Source of the DNA: Gloeotrichia echinulata CP02
GTDB taxonomy: Bacteria; Cyanobacteriota; Cyanobacteriia; Cyanobacteriales; Nostocaceae
Reading direction: 5' to 3'
DNA: 64,000 bases
Assembly (NCBI GenBank): GCA_038087035.1
Contig: CP051187.1
Location: 1,862,501 to 1,926,500, forward strand
Position 1 is the first letter of the stretch, and each line of letters starts with the position of its first letter. Below the pieces are notes generated by a model. That model did no database searches. It saw only the letters and a program-made list of their open reading frames with translations, and had not been told where the DNA came from. Made by a program: the position numbers and the translations under genes. Of this stretch, positions 25,001 through 33,884 are shown in pieces.

Positions 25001-27418
25001 TTCGGCGGTCGGACCTGCTAAGACCACTTGGGTAGGAGAATTAAAATTGGCGATCGCTACTTGGGGAAAGTTCTTCACAACTGCTTCCACCTTGCTGATC
25101 TCTTCTTTGACAGCCAGCATACTACCCGCATCATGATCTGGGTCTTCAGGAGCAGCCATTGCTTGACCGCGAGATTTGACGAGAAATAAGTAATCTTGCT
25201 CACTCAGCACCCCTGCTGCCCACAGGGCTGTAAGTTCACCAAAGCTATGTCCAGCAACAAAGTCTGATTTGAATCCCGCTTTTTGTAGTATAGAATATAA
25301 CCCAGCGCTAAACACGCCAATCGCCGGTTGAGCATATTCTGTCCGTTGTAAACCGGCCATTTGGGCATTTTTTTCTGCTTCCTCAAATACGGGATGGGGA
25401 AACACAATTTCCGACACTGGCTGTAAATTATCTTGGAGTAGCAGACTATCCATGCTGCTATACAAGCGCCGCATTTGCGGGAAATTCATCACCACTTCCC
25501 GTCCCATGTCCAAGTATTGAGAACCTTGTCCAGAAAATAGTGAAACTACTTTCCCTGACAAATCCATACCCGAAGCGCGGTAGTAAATACCTTGGGGATG
25601 TTCCCAGGATGCTGCTGACCCTTTGAGCTTCAGCCAGTCCAAACTAATTTGCAGTAATTTACAAGTCTCTTGCAGATTTTCTGCTACAAACCCAACTCTC
25701 GCAGCTGGTTGTGGAATTACTTGTGATTGGCATTCTTGAATTAATTCTGCATAATGCCTGTCTCCGCCTTGAGATTGCAACTTATTTAACGTTTCTTCAC
25801 ATTTTGCCACCAATTGAGCCGCAGTCTCAGCAAAGAGCAATACAAGACTAGGAACGCTGTGTAAGCGGTAAGCTTGGTGTTGTTCGGCGGTATATTCTTC
25901 TAACACCACGTGATAATTGGTGCCACCAAAGCCAAAGGAGGAAACACCCGCACGTCTTGGCGCTTCACCTTCCGCACGAATCCAGGGTCTGGTTTCGGTG
26001 TTCAAATAAAAGGAGGAATTTTTAATGTTGAGTTTGGGGTTCGGCTCGGTAATGTTAATCGTCGGTGGTAAGATTTTATGATGTAAAGACAAAGCGGTTT
26101 TTATCAGGCTAGCCGCACCTGCAGCCGCTTTAGTATGTCCAATTTGTGATTTGACGCTACCCAGCGCAATGTGCTGCTTTTTGGTGTCCTCTTCATTAAA
26201 GAAGTCTCTTAAAGAACCGAATTCTGTTGGATCGCCAGCCATAGTACCGGTACCGTGCGCTTCCATCAGACCAACGGTAGCAGGAGAAAAACCAGCATCT
26301 TCATAAGCACGACGCAAGGCGGTTATTTGACCTTCTTTGCGCGGAGCATAAATACTCTTGTAACGTCCATCGCTAGAGGTGCCGATACCTTTGATGACTG
26401 CATAGATTTTATCATTGTCCCGTTCCGCATCTTCTAAACGCTTGAGGACAATCATCCCGATACCTTCACCCAACATCATTCCATCAGATTTAGCATCAAA
26501 AGGTCTGACATTTTCACCAGGGGAAACAGCAGGGGTTTTGCTGAAGGAGATGTAAGCCATGATGGTGTTATCGGTATCAACCCCACCAGTCAACATCATG
26601 TCACTGCGATGTTCAACTAACTCGCTAATTGCCATTTTTAAGGCACCGAAAGAACTAGCACAAGCAGCATCAACTACACAGTTCATTCCGCCAAAGTTTA
26701 AGCGGTTAGCAATTCGTCCGGCGACTACGTTAGCTAACATCCCTGGGAAAGCATTTTCGTCCCATTTCACATAGGCGCTTTTAATTTTTTCGACAATTTT
26801 CTGAGTATCTTCATCAGATAAACCGCTGCTTTTTAGCGCTTTTTCCCAAATCGGATACTCTAATCTTGCAGACAATGGCATTCCTAATTGTTTTGCCATT
26901 GCTACGCCTAAAATTACCCCAATATTCTCACGGCTAAATTCACGATTATCGCCATAACCGGCATCTTCCATTGCCTCTTTTGCAACTACTAAACTGAGAA
27001 GTTGCGATACATCTGTCACCTCTAAAATGCTTGGTGGAATGCCAAATTCCATTGGGTTAAACTCAACCTCTGGAATGAATCCACCGCGTTTACAGTAGGT
27101 TTTATCTTCCGGTGTTCTCGGATTCGGATCATAGTAATCTTCGACGCTCCAATGTGTATCAGGCACATCGGTAATACAATCAACTTTGTTAACGATATTC
27201 CGCCAATATTCCTGGAGGTTTCTCGACTTAGGAAATAGAGACGCCATACCAATAATGGCTATAGGATTTTGTTGTAGTTGTCTGTTAATTTTGTTAATGG
27301 ACATAGATTGTTCTGGCCTCACTTTTTTTTCCTCTATAAACCTAATCAAAGCCTTTTCACAACTGCTGATCTGGGATTCCAATTCCGCCAAGGCTGTATC
27401 AATTGAATAAGCAGACAT
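22007..27418 (-). CDS. hglE: HglE: iterative PKS (KS-AT-ACP-ACP-KR structural half)
   Basis: 1,803 residues. Order: a short helical N-terminus; KS (about 50-510) with Cys253 in VDAACASSFG and His about 386 in EAHGTGT; AT with GHSFGE (Ser about 722); a helical linker; a 14-residue repeat region (about 1216-1299); two ACPs whose serines lie in LGIDSIKRVEILG (about 1351 and 1484); an acidic run; and a C-terminal segment (about 1580-1803) like the non-catalytic half of a PfaA-type ketoreductase. It is the first gene of the heterocyst glycolipid operon and builds the acyl chain after activation by HetI. It faces the divergent hgdB across 1.5 kb. Confidence 0.93.
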   Translation of the reverse strand: MSAYSIDTALAELESQISSCEKALIRFIEEKKVRPEQSMSINKINRQLQQNPIAIIGMASLFPKSRNLQEYWRNIVNKVDCITDVPDTHWSVEDYYDPNPRTPEDKTYCKRGGFIPEVEFNPMEFGIPPSILEVTDVSQLLSLVVAKEAMEDAGYGDNREFSRENIGVILGVAMAKQLGMPLSARLEYPIWEKALKSSGLSDEDTQKIVEKIKSAYVKWDENAFPGMLANVVAGRIANRLNFGGMNCVVDAACASSFGALKMAISELVEHRSDMMLTGGVDTDNTIMAYISFSKTPAVSPGENVRPFDAKSDGMMLGEGIGMIVLKRLEDAERDNDKIYAVIKGIGTSSDGRYKSIYAPRKEGQITALRRAYEDAGFSPATVGLMEAHGTGTMAGDPTEFGSLRDFFNEEDTKKQHIALGSVKSQIGHTKAAAGAASLIKTALSLHHKILPPTINITEPNPKLNIKNSSFYLNTETRPWIRAEGEAPRRAGVSSFGFGGTNYHVVLEEYTAEQHQAYRLHSVPSLVLLFAETAAQLVAKCEETLNKLQSQGGDRHYAELIQECQSQVIPQPAARVGFVAENLQETCKLLQISLDWLKLKGSAASWEHPQGIYYRASGMDLSGKVVSLFSGQGSQYLDMGREVVMNFPQMRRLYSSMDSLLLQDNLQPVSEIVFPHPVFEEAEKNAQMAGLQRTEYAQPAIGVFSAGLYSILQKAGFKSDFVAGHSFGELTALWAAGVLSEQDYLFLVKSRGQAMAAPEDPDHDAGSMLAVKEEISKVEAVVKNFPQVAIANFNSPTQVVLAGPTAEIDKVRQALQDLGYAAVLLPVAAAFHTPLIAFAQKSFAIATKSVNFKAPQIPVFSNVTGRHYPKEAQGIQKILESHLSNSVLFKQEIENIYAAGGTCFVEFGPRRILTNLVKDILGDRPHFTVSLNPSIQKNSDRSLREAVVQLRVLGLSLTNLDPYQLPPALPAPENDKKKALTVRLNGINYRSEKTKNAFAQALQNGHQVKQAQAKQPTLELAETAPSLANLQTAAPTFPMNGGNGHKKTASVPTPIVTSVTQEPQKPQMNPATLTHQPAQESKMQPTPEKLLNDQRVLQSLEHLLTQFQQNQSENLQLHGQYLNHQMEYAKTFFQLMQQQNSVFAQSKSDTETAKLKLVVMESLERSMMQFHSQQGETLRIHEQYLQEQIEYAHNFFQLIQQQYSQLLSGGVVIQPVAPIAKIVEISPVVEAPIAKIVEPAPVVEAPIAKIVEPAPVVEAPIAKIVEISPVVEAPIAKIVEPAPVVEAPIAKIVEISPVVEAPVTPTTTVPITSATDLAQIGQDLLEITSEKTGYPIEMLEMDMDMEADLGIDSIKRVEILGGLQELYPSLPKPNLEELAEKRTIGQVVEYLQSHASRSVSVEIAIHEVQQAAEIAPVVTPSEPVVDQVFTPVSAPVSEIVAFSTEPETANVNDYADLGQNLLNITSEKTGYPVEMLEMEMDMEADLGIDSIKRVEILGAMQEMYPNLPKPNIEELGDLRTIGQIVDYLQQLAGGEKKKSQFEFDDKPIEVEAEPEEEEEEDVDHNVQRRPAKLKFLPSPDHLDFSLPEGHISLITDDGSLTTSVVAQSLIDKGWKVVVLSFPQSLIPHQATLPAGAERITLADLSEELLQHKLTAIATNIGTIGAFIHIHPVFQLTNSERIPYLEQEKAIVKHIFFIAKHLKKSLNEAAHYGRSCFCTVTRLDGAFGFEHKTNYGVIGAGLFGLTKTLRWEWPKVYCRAIDLNPSLDAQQSAKHIIAELHDSNLYISEVAYGSQGRVTLTSSVE
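23520..23771. repeat. Six 42-bp tandem repeats inside hglE
   Basis: Six in-frame 42-bp units encode a 14-residue proline/valine/alanine-rich linker (PVVEAPIAKIVE followed by IS or PA). Units alternate between two variants and have almost no synonymous divergence, which points to recent expansion. The linker lies between the AT/helical region and the first ACP. Confidence 0.92.
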
Positions 27419-27524
27419 AGGACATAGACTAATCTTGAGTACTGGGGATGGTAACGCGACAGCTAGTAAGTATGTAGGTAGGTAGGTAGAAATACAACTG
27501 TTGGAATCAATAAATCCCTAAACC

Positions 27525-27645
27525 CCTGACAAATGACAAATGACCAATGACCAATGACAAATGACCAATGACCAATGACCAATGACCAATGACAAATGAC
27601 CAATGACCAATGACAAATAACAAATGACCAATGACAAATCACACA
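27525..27645. repeat. Heptamer repeats CAAATGA/CCAATGA
   Basis: Sixteen or so tandem 7-mers of the form ACAAATG/ACCAATG, the STRR type common in Nostocales. The same unit occurs at 30270-30340 and 31600-31619, and in complement at 62336-62365. Confidence 0.88.
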
Positions 27646-27724
27646 ATAACTCTGGTGTTAATGACAACGTGCTGTATCTTGATAAATACCATAGCCAGTT
27701 TCAGCGTCCAGGATAATAGATTTT

Positions 27725-27934
27725 ATGGGAGTTACCCCAGAAAAGTTGACAAGTTCGTTACAGAAAAGACATCACCTTTACTCCGAATTAATGCTGGAAT
27801 TTGAAAAATACCCAAACAGTCTTAAGGTGATGACTATTCGCTTATGCTTATTTTGCACCTTTGATATTTTTGAAAAAGTAACTAATGTATCTGACCGCTG
27901 GGAAGCATTTGAATTAATACAAACACTAGCATAA
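27725..27934 (+). CDS. Small hypothetical protein (doubtful)
   Basis: 69 residues, ATG start, mixed composition with a heptad-free helical look (PEKLTSSLQKRHHLYSELML...RWEAFELIQTLA). No family is recognised, and no good ribosome binding site precedes it. Composition is more protein-like than random frames, so it is listed with low confidence. Confidence 0.3.
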   Translation: MGVTPEKLTSSLQKRHHLYSELMLEFEKYPNSLKVMTIRLCLFCTFDIFEKVTNVSDRWEAFELIQTLA

Positions 27935-28928
27935 GTTCACCAAACAGAATCGTATATTTAAAGTTATTTTAGACGAATTATGCTTTTTTACTGCTAATGC
28001 TTTTCTCTGAGAAAAAACCGAAAAGTATGATTTATAACTTTTAGCTACTAGAGAAGAAATCTCTAGATTACAGGTTAAACATACCTCTAATCTTAATTTA
28101 GAGAATCTCACAAATAAGTTAGTAAATTAAGTAACATTTCCACAAATACATATATCGAGTAAATCATCCTCAGTATTTTTTTTCAACATAACATCATAAT
28201 TGAGCCAGGATTTTTGATGATTTCTTAAGATAAATCAACCGCCACATGTCAGAGGCTGTGCATGATAAACATTATATAGGGCTATTATTTGATTCTTAAA
28301 ATACACCTAGGGTGAGCAATTCCCAGCCTACTGAGGTTTTTTCAGAAATCAAATATGATTCCTATAATAATGTCTTATCGTATACAACTATTATCATAAT
28401 AATCTGCCAATAATAACAGAATCAGTTGATTAGTCATCCCAAGTTAGGATGGTAGATGAGAAAAATTTTCTAGTTGTAATTTGCAAAGCTTGAGTGAGAT
28501 ATATTATAATTCTAGAGAAACTCATGCAGAGTAAATTGCTTGACAAGATAATTTTTTTCTGCCATACTTAAATACAAGATTATCTGATTATTAGCCAAGT
28601 TTATCGGTGCTTCCTGATTATTAAAGTTTCGGTTTTATTGCCAATGAAACTGAATTTTAATGCTAGGTAATATGATATCAGTAGGTAGAAAACTTAGGAG
28701 AATTACCAGAAACGCCAAGAACGATTTATCCGCCAAAATAAATAGTCATCCAGTGGCAGCTACCAAGGCGTAAAACAATTCATATAAAACTGATTAGATC
28801 TCTCGAATTTCTTCATGTAAAACCATAGAGATAAAACCCATCTTGGTTACTTTAAAGATGAGGCTATTATCAGCAACTAATATAGCAATTTAGGTTATTT
28901 ACTGGTATTGCACAATTGGAATAAAAAT

Positions 28929-30131
28929 ATGGAACCAAACAAAGAAAGCCAGTTATTCAGACAAAGTGTAGGTCGATGGCGAATAATTTTGGCAGCTTCT
29001 GTTATCTTAGCTACCGGACTAGTATCTTGTTACGCTTTCTCACCACTTTGGTTTCGCGCTAGTGTTCAACCTCGCACCAAAAATCCGCCCAAGGTTACTG
29101 TAGCCAAAGTTGCTATTACTGCTTTAGGACGTATACAGCCTCAAGGTAAAATTACTTATTTGTCTGCACCCCATTCAATTAACGGTGTGCGAGTAGAAAA
29201 ACTCTTGCATAAAGAAGGAGATAAAGTTAAAACTGGGCAAGTATTGGCATATCTAGAAGACTATACTCGTGCTACAACAGCTTTGCAACAGTCCTTAGAC
29301 AAACTGGAAGTAGCCAAAGCCGAACTAGCTCAGGTAAAATCTGGAGCTAAAACCGGAGACATTAATGCTCAAAAAGCCACAATTTCTCGTTTAGAGTCGC
29401 AATTAAAAGGAGAAAATGCTGCACAACAGGCGACAATCGCCCGTATCCAAGCTCAGGTAGACAATGCTCAAACTGAGAACGAACGATATCAGCAGTTATA
29501 CAAACAAGGTGGTATTTCAGCTTCAATAGCAGATAGTAAGGCTTTGCAACTCAAGACTGTACAACAGCAGCTAACAGAAGCCAAAGCTACCCTAACCCGT
29601 ACTCAGAACACTCTCCAAGACCAGATCAAAGAAGCCAACGCCCGACTCAAGAGTATTAGCGAGGTGCGCCCTGTCGATGTTGAGTTAGCACAAACCCAAG
29701 TCAAGAGTGCTACCACAGCAGTCAAACAAGCAAAAGCGGACCAGGATTTAACTTACATCAAATCTCCCATAGATGGCACAATCTTAAAAATTCACGCCAA
29801 AAGTGGAGAAATAATTGCTACTTCAGGATTTGCTGAAATCGGCAATATATCTCAAATGTATGTGATCGCAGAAGTCTATCAAACCGATATTGAAAAAGTG
29901 CGTCCAGGTCAAAAAGCCACCATCACCAGCCCTGCTTTTTCGGGAAAATTAAAGGGAACTGTCAGCGAGGTAGGTTGGCAAATTGACAAACAAAGCATCT
30001 TCAGTATCAATCCAGGATCGGACACAGATCGTAAAATTGTTCAGGTAAAAATCTCCATCGATAATCCTGCAGATAGTTCACGGGTGTCTCGGTTAACCAA
30101 CTTACAGGTCGATGTCGCCATTCACATCTAG
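28929..30131 (+). CDS. hgdB: HgdB: DevB-like membrane fusion protein
   Basis: About 400 residues from the ATG at 28929 (an upstream TTG at 28908 would add seven). Near the N-terminus there is one membrane anchor (ILAASVILATGLVSCYAF), then a biotinyl-lipoyl-like half motif (APHSINGVRVEKLLHKEGDKVKTGQVLA), a long Gln/Ala-rich coiled-coil hairpin, the second half (SPIDGTILKIHAKSGEIIA) and a beta-barrel with membrane-proximal domain. This is the periplasmic adaptor of a DevBCA-type exporter. Together with the next two genes it matches the Anabaena hgdB-hgdC-hgdA order as I recall it. The TAG stop lies in the first bases of a miniature element, so the C-terminus may have been reset. Confidence 0.87.
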   Translation: MEPNKESQLFRQSVGRWRIILAASVILATGLVSCYAFSPLWFRASVQPRTKNPPKVTVAKVAITALGRIQPQGKITYLSAPHSINGVRVEKLLHKEGDKVKTGQVLAYLEDYTRATTALQQSLDKLEVAKAELAQVKSGAKTGDINAQKATISRLESQLKGENAAQQATIARIQAQVDNAQTENERYQQLYKQGGISASIADSKALQLKTVQQQLTEAKATLTRTQNTLQDQIKEANARLKSISEVRPVDVELAQTQVKSATTAVKQAKADQDLTYIKSPIDGTILKIHAKSGEIIATSGFAEIGNISQMYVIAEVYQTDIEKVRPGQKATITSPAFSGKLKGTVSEVGWQIDKQSIFSINPGSDTDRKIVQVKISIDNPADSSRVSRLTNLQVDVAIHI

Positions 30132-30239
30132 TACTCTGTCAAGATAAAAATGATGGACTGTAGTGCGGGCATCTTGCCCGCGTGAGCGAGACGCTCACAC
30201 TACCAAAAATCCCTCAAAACAAAATTGACAGACTACTAG
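30128..30239. repeat. Miniature element, family 3, copy a (between hgdB and hgdC)
   Basis: 112 bp with imperfect terminal repeats (CTAGTACTCTGTCAA and TTGACAGACTACTAG) and two internal REP-like hairpins (GCGGGCATCTTGCCCGC and GTGAGCGAGACGCTCAC). A second copy of the same length lies in inverse orientation at 43444-43555. The hgdB stop codon is inside its left end. Confidence 0.88.
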
Positions 30240-30269
30240 TCATTCGTCATTAGTTATTAGTTATTATAC

Positions 30270-30345
30270 CTGACAAATAACAAATGACAAATAACAAATG
30301 ACAAATGACAAATGACAAATGACAAATGACAACTATCAACTATCA
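30270..30345. repeat. Heptamer repeats ACAAATG before hgdC
   Basis: Tandem 7-mers identical in type to those at 27525-27645. They provide in-frame ATGs upstream of hgdC, which explains the spurious extended reading frame. Confidence 0.85.
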
Positions 30346-30354
30346 AATGAATCC

Positions 30355-31533
30355 ATGAATTTGAAGATTCCTTTGGCATGGCTACAACTATTCCAACAAA
30401 GAATTCGGTTTCTCGTGGCTGTAGCTGGGATTGCTTTTATTGTGCTGCTGATGTTTATTCAGTTAGGCTTTCAAGATGCTCTCTATTCCAGTGCTACTGC
30501 AGTACATCAGAGCCTGAGAGGTGATTTATTTTTAGTGAGTTCTCAATATAAATCTTTGACCTCAAATCAAAGCTTTTCTCGCACTCGTTTGTACCAAACT
30601 CTGGGCTTTGATGGTGTGGAGTCAGTTAGCCCCATATATTTGCAATTTGCTAAATTAAAAAATCCGGTAACTAGTGAAAAATATTCAATATATGTTATTG
30701 GATTTGACCCTGATAGCTCTGTGTTAAATCTCCCAGAAGTCGAACAAAATTTAGATAAATTAAAAATTCCCGATGTCATGCTTTTTGACCGAGATTCTCG
30801 TGCTGAATTTGGACCAATTGCCGAGGATTTTAATCAGGGTGATACTGACCAGACAATTGAAATATTCCCCTTTAATGCATCAACTGGTTATCGAGTCAGA
30901 GTAGGTGGTTTATTTAGCTTGGGTCCTTCCTTTGGTGTAGATGGCAATTTAATTGTCAGTGACTCAACTTTTATGAAAATCAATCCCAATAGCCGTCCTG
31001 CAGAGATGATAGACGTGGGTGTGATCACCCTCAAACCTGGTGCTAATGCAGAGAATATTCTAGAAAGTTTGCAAGCAAGTTTGCCGAATGATGTCCAGAT
31101 TTTCACATACCAAGGTTTTATTGATTTTGAGAAACAATATTGGGCTATTAGAACACCCATTGGGTTTATACTTAGTCTGATGCTAATCATGGCTTCTGTT
31201 GTCGGTGTGGTGATTGTTTATCAAATTCTTTACAGCAATATTGCTACTCAATTCATTGCTTATGCAACCTTAAAAGCTATAGGCTATCCAAATAATTATT
31301 TATTAAATGTAGTCCTTCAACAAGCTTTAATCTTGGCATTTATTAGTTATATACCAGGATTTATCTTTGCTATCGGTCTATACGATTTTGCGATGAAAGC
31401 CACTAACCTGCCAATTATTATGACGGTTTTCAATGCATTAATTGTCTTGATATCAGCAGTTTTAATGTGTATAACTTCAGGGTTATTCGCCATTAACAAA
31501 CTCCGTTCTGCTGACCCGGCTGATATTTTTTAG
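30355..31533 (+). CDS. hgdC: HgdC: DevC-like ABC permease
   Basis: 392 residues from the ATG at 30355. The open frame starts at 30319, but those 12 codons are heptamer repeat. One N-terminal transmembrane segment (FLVAVAGIAFIVLLMFI), a large extracytoplasmic domain, then three C-terminal segments (about 260-285, 305-335, 350-380) form the FtsX/MacB-like permease layout of DevC. It ends ...LRSADPADIF. No ATPase (DevA) gene follows, so it must use an ATPase encoded elsewhere. Anabaena HgdB and HgdC are reported to affect the heterocyst glycolipid layer. Confidence 0.87.
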   Translation: MNLKIPLAWLQLFQQRIRFLVAVAGIAFIVLLMFIQLGFQDALYSSATAVHQSLRGDLFLVSSQYKSLTSNQSFSRTRLYQTLGFDGVESVSPIYLQFAKLKNPVTSEKYSIYVIGFDPDSSVLNLPEVEQNLDKLKIPDVMLFDRDSRAEFGPIAEDFNQGDTDQTIEIFPFNASTGYRVRVGGLFSLGPSFGVDGNLIVSDSTFMKINPNSRPAEMIDVGVITLKPGANAENILESLQASLPNDVQIFTYQGFIDFEKQYWAIRTPIGFILSLMLIMASVVGVVIVYQILYSNIATQFIAYATLKAIGYPNNYLLNVVLQQALILAFISYIPGFIFAIGLYDFAMKATNLPIIMTVFNALIVLISAVLMCITSGLFAINKLRSADPADIF

Positions 31534-31697
31534 CAGGGTTGTCATTTGTGAATTGTCATTCGTCATTGGTTATTCTTCATTAGTAAAGCACAAAGAAGCA
31601 ATCACCAATGACCAATGACAATTCGCCTCTATTTTCTAGGTTGAGAATTGTTTCTGTTCCCAAAAATAACATTTATCTCATACTTTTTCTCACTCAC

Positions 31698-32705
31698 ATG
31701 AATTTCCAAAATAAAACCATCCTCATCACTGGAATTGATGAATTTATCGGTTGGCGTGCAGCTGAATTAGCCATAGCGCAGGGTATGAAAGTTAGGGGAT
31801 TACAAAGTTCTGCAGTTCAGGACAAAAAAGCAAAAGATTTAGTAGGTCTTGAAGTAATTGTTGGTAGTATCACCGATGCGAAAATTGCCGAAAAGGCTTG
31901 TCAGGGAGTAGACATCGTTTTACATACGGCTCAACTTGCTCAAGAAGCAGGCGCACTCAAAGATTTTCGTGAGGTAAATGTTGACGGCACGATTAATATA
32001 GCCAAAGCTGCAAAAAATGCTGGTATTAAAACCTTTGTTCATCTGTCTAGTGTGATGGTCTATGGTTTTAATTATCCTGATCGCGTGACAGAATCAGGTC
32101 CACTATCATGGGAAAATAATCCCTACTGTCAGACCAAAATAGAAGCTGAAACAGCACTATTAGAATTGAATAATCCACCAGATTTTGGTATCACTATCAT
32201 GCGAGCAGGTGATGTTTACGGACCTGGATCTATTCCTTGGATAGTGCGACCAGTCCACTTTATGCGCCAAAAATTATTTGCTTATGCTAGTGATGGTCCA
32301 GGAGTCATCAATCATGTATATGTAGATAACCTAATTGATGCGATTTTTCTGGCGATCGCCAAAGAAACCTACGGCGAAATCTTTAATATCACCGACGGTC
32401 AAGAAACTTCCTGTAAAGATTATTTTACACGTTTAGCAGAAATTTCCAATTCACCTGCACCCATGTCTCTGGGAAAAGATGAAATCAAGTTGTTTCTGAA
32501 ATTGCGTGTTCAGGGACAAAAACTTTTTCGCAAAAAAGCCGATATTCTACCTGAGTCTATAGATTTTATGACTCGTCCCTATGCTTATTCTATTGCCAAA
32601 GCTCAAAGCTTGTTAAATTATGCCCCAAAAATTGACCTAGAACAAGGGTTGCGGCGCACACAGGAATGGCTGGAAAAAACCGATATCGAAAAATTGATGA
32701 AATAA
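31698..32705 (+). CDS. hgdA: HgdA: NAD-dependent sugar epimerase/dehydratase
   Basis: 335 residues from the ATG at 31698. The open frame begins at 31608 inside repeats and encodes an unlikely leader. Extended short-chain dehydrogenase fold: the nucleotide-binding turn reads ITGIDEFIGW, with the middle glycine of GxxGxxG replaced by Glu. The catalytic Ser lies in HLSSVMVYG and Tyr/Lys in PYCQTKIEAE. In Anabaena the equivalent gene was described as a UDP-galactose 4-epimerase that affects glycolipid composition. It sits directly after hgdC and before the glycosyltransferases. Confidence 0.83.
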   Translation: MNFQNKTILITGIDEFIGWRAAELAIAQGMKVRGLQSSAVQDKKAKDLVGLEVIVGSITDAKIAEKACQGVDIVLHTAQLAQEAGALKDFREVNVDGTINIAKAAKNAGIKTFVHLSSVMVYGFNYPDRVTESGPLSWENNPYCQTKIEAETALLELNNPPDFGITIMRAGDVYGPGSIPWIVRPVHFMRQKLFAYASDGPGVINHVYVDNLIDAIFLAIAKETYGEIFNITDGQETSCKDYFTRLAEISNSPAPMSLGKDEIKLFLKLRVQGQKLFRKKADILPESIDFMTRPYAYSIAKAQSLLNYAPKIDLEQGLRRTQEWLEKTDIEKLMK

Positions 32706-32748
32706 GTTAAAACAGATATTTATGGCCTAATCACTCATTAGGCTCCTT

Positions 32749-32783
32749 GACGGTTAATTGTTAATTGTTAATTGTTAACCGTC
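32749..32783. repeat. Inverted repeat around TTAATTG heptamers
   Basis: A 9-bp stem GACGGTTAA/TTAACCGTC encloses tandem TTAATTG units. It may act as a weak terminator or mRNA stem between hgdA and the next gene, but no T tract follows directly. Confidence 0.5.
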
Positions 32784-32822
32784 AACAGTTTAATCTCCGC
32801 CTTTTTATAATACTTATTGAGT

Positions 32823-33818
32823 ATGCGGAATCATTTACCAAGATTGAGTATTGGGCTACCTGTATATAATGGCGATAAATTCCTCAAAGAAGCCATAGAT
32901 TCACTTTTGAATCAGACATTTGAAGATTTCGAGTTAATTATTTCAGATAATGCATCAACTGATAAAACTGAGGAAATTTGTAGAGCCTATGCTGCTCAAG
33001 ACCAACGCATCCGTTATTATCGGAATAAAACAAATATCGGTTGTGCTTGTAACTTCAATCAGGTCTTTGAATTATCGTCATGTGAGTACTTTAAATGGGC
33101 TGCTTATGATGATTTACACGCCGTAAATTTCCTCAGTAAATGCATTGAGGTACTTGATCAAGACCCTACGATAATCTTGTGCCATTCCCAGGTATATTTC
33201 ATTGATGAACACGGTAGATTTCTGCAGAACTACGATATCAAGCTGAAAACCGATTCACCAAAACCACAAGAGCGTTTTCATGAGTTACTTACTAAGCATT
33301 TTTGCTATCAATGTTACGGTGTAGTCCGTGCTAGCGCTCTCAGAATGACACCGCCTATGGGTAGTTATGGGGCTGCGGATGCAATTTTCTTATTAAGGCT
33401 TGGTCTTTTTGGTCGATTTTATGAAATTCCCGAATATCTATTTTTTGCAAGAAGTCATTCGCAACAATCATTAAGTCTATTCTTTCCAGATTATCTGTCA
33501 TTTTGTACTCAAAATAATTCCCAAAAATCATTGAGTTATTTGCCAGATTTTTATGGATATGCAGTGTGGTTTGATTCTGCCAATCAGGGAAAAATGTTGT
33601 TTCCACACTGGAGAATATTTTGGGAGTTTTTGCGTTCTATCTGGATAGTCGATTTGACTATTTATCAGCGGCTATCCTGCCATATAAGTATCTTGATTAA
33701 ATTGAAAGGTACAGAACATTTGTTGCTCAAAGACTTACTGAAATCGCTATCAGTAATCTGGCAGATTTGGCGATTATCATTCATCTCCAAACAGCCTATT
33801 TATGGAGAAAGTGATTAA
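32823..33818 (+). CDS. Family 2 glycosyltransferase
   Basis: 331 residues from the ATG at 32823 (a TTG at 32817 is also in frame). The GT-A start LSIGLPVYNGDKFLKEAIDS and DFELIISDNASTDKTEEICR are typical of family 2. The metal/nucleotide site is probably KWAAYDDLH. No transmembrane segment is obvious. The position between hgdA and hglT suggests a role in heterocyst glycolipid or envelope polysaccharide glycosylation. The acceptor is unknown. Confidence 0.82.
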   Translation: MRNHLPRLSIGLPVYNGDKFLKEAIDSLLNQTFEDFELIISDNASTDKTEEICRAYAAQDQRIRYYRNKTNIGCACNFNQVFELSSCEYFKWAAYDDLHAVNFLSKCIEVLDQDPTIILCHSQVYFIDEHGRFLQNYDIKLKTDSPKPQERFHELLTKHFCYQCYGVVRASALRMTPPMGSYGAADAIFLLRLGLFGRFYEIPEYLFFARSHSQQSLSLFFPDYLSFCTQNNSQKSLSYLPDFYGYAVWFDSANQGKMLFPHWRIFWEFLRSIWIVDLTIYQRLSCHISILIKLKGTEHLLLKDLLKSLSVIWQIWRLSFISKQPIYGESD

Positions 33819-33884
33819 TTAAAAAATCCTTGTTGGCTCTTGGAAATAAAATAGCAAATATCACCCACCATACCCGACAAAATT

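Larger units (their letters stand above)
27419..28928. promoter_or_regulatory. 1.5-kb divergent region between hglE and hgdB
   Basis: It contains a short GTAG-rich tetramer run (27463-27488), a heptamer repeat array (27525-27645), one doubtful small ORF (27725-27934) and then about 1 kb of AT-rich sequence without a convincing ORF. I looked for NtcA-type GTA-N8-TAC sites near hgdB and did not find a convincing one. Both divergent transcripts presumably start here and should be heterocyst-induced, but no promoter elements are assigned. Confidence 0.4.

Noticed and set aside
30319..30354. Upstream start of hgdC
   Set aside because: These codons are ACAAATG heptamer repeat; the ATG at 30355 gives a normal DevC-like N-terminus.
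31608..31697. Upstream 30-residue extension of hgdA
   Set aside because: It begins in repeat DNA and precedes the Rossmann start (MNFQNKTILITG) by an unlikely hydrophobic leader.
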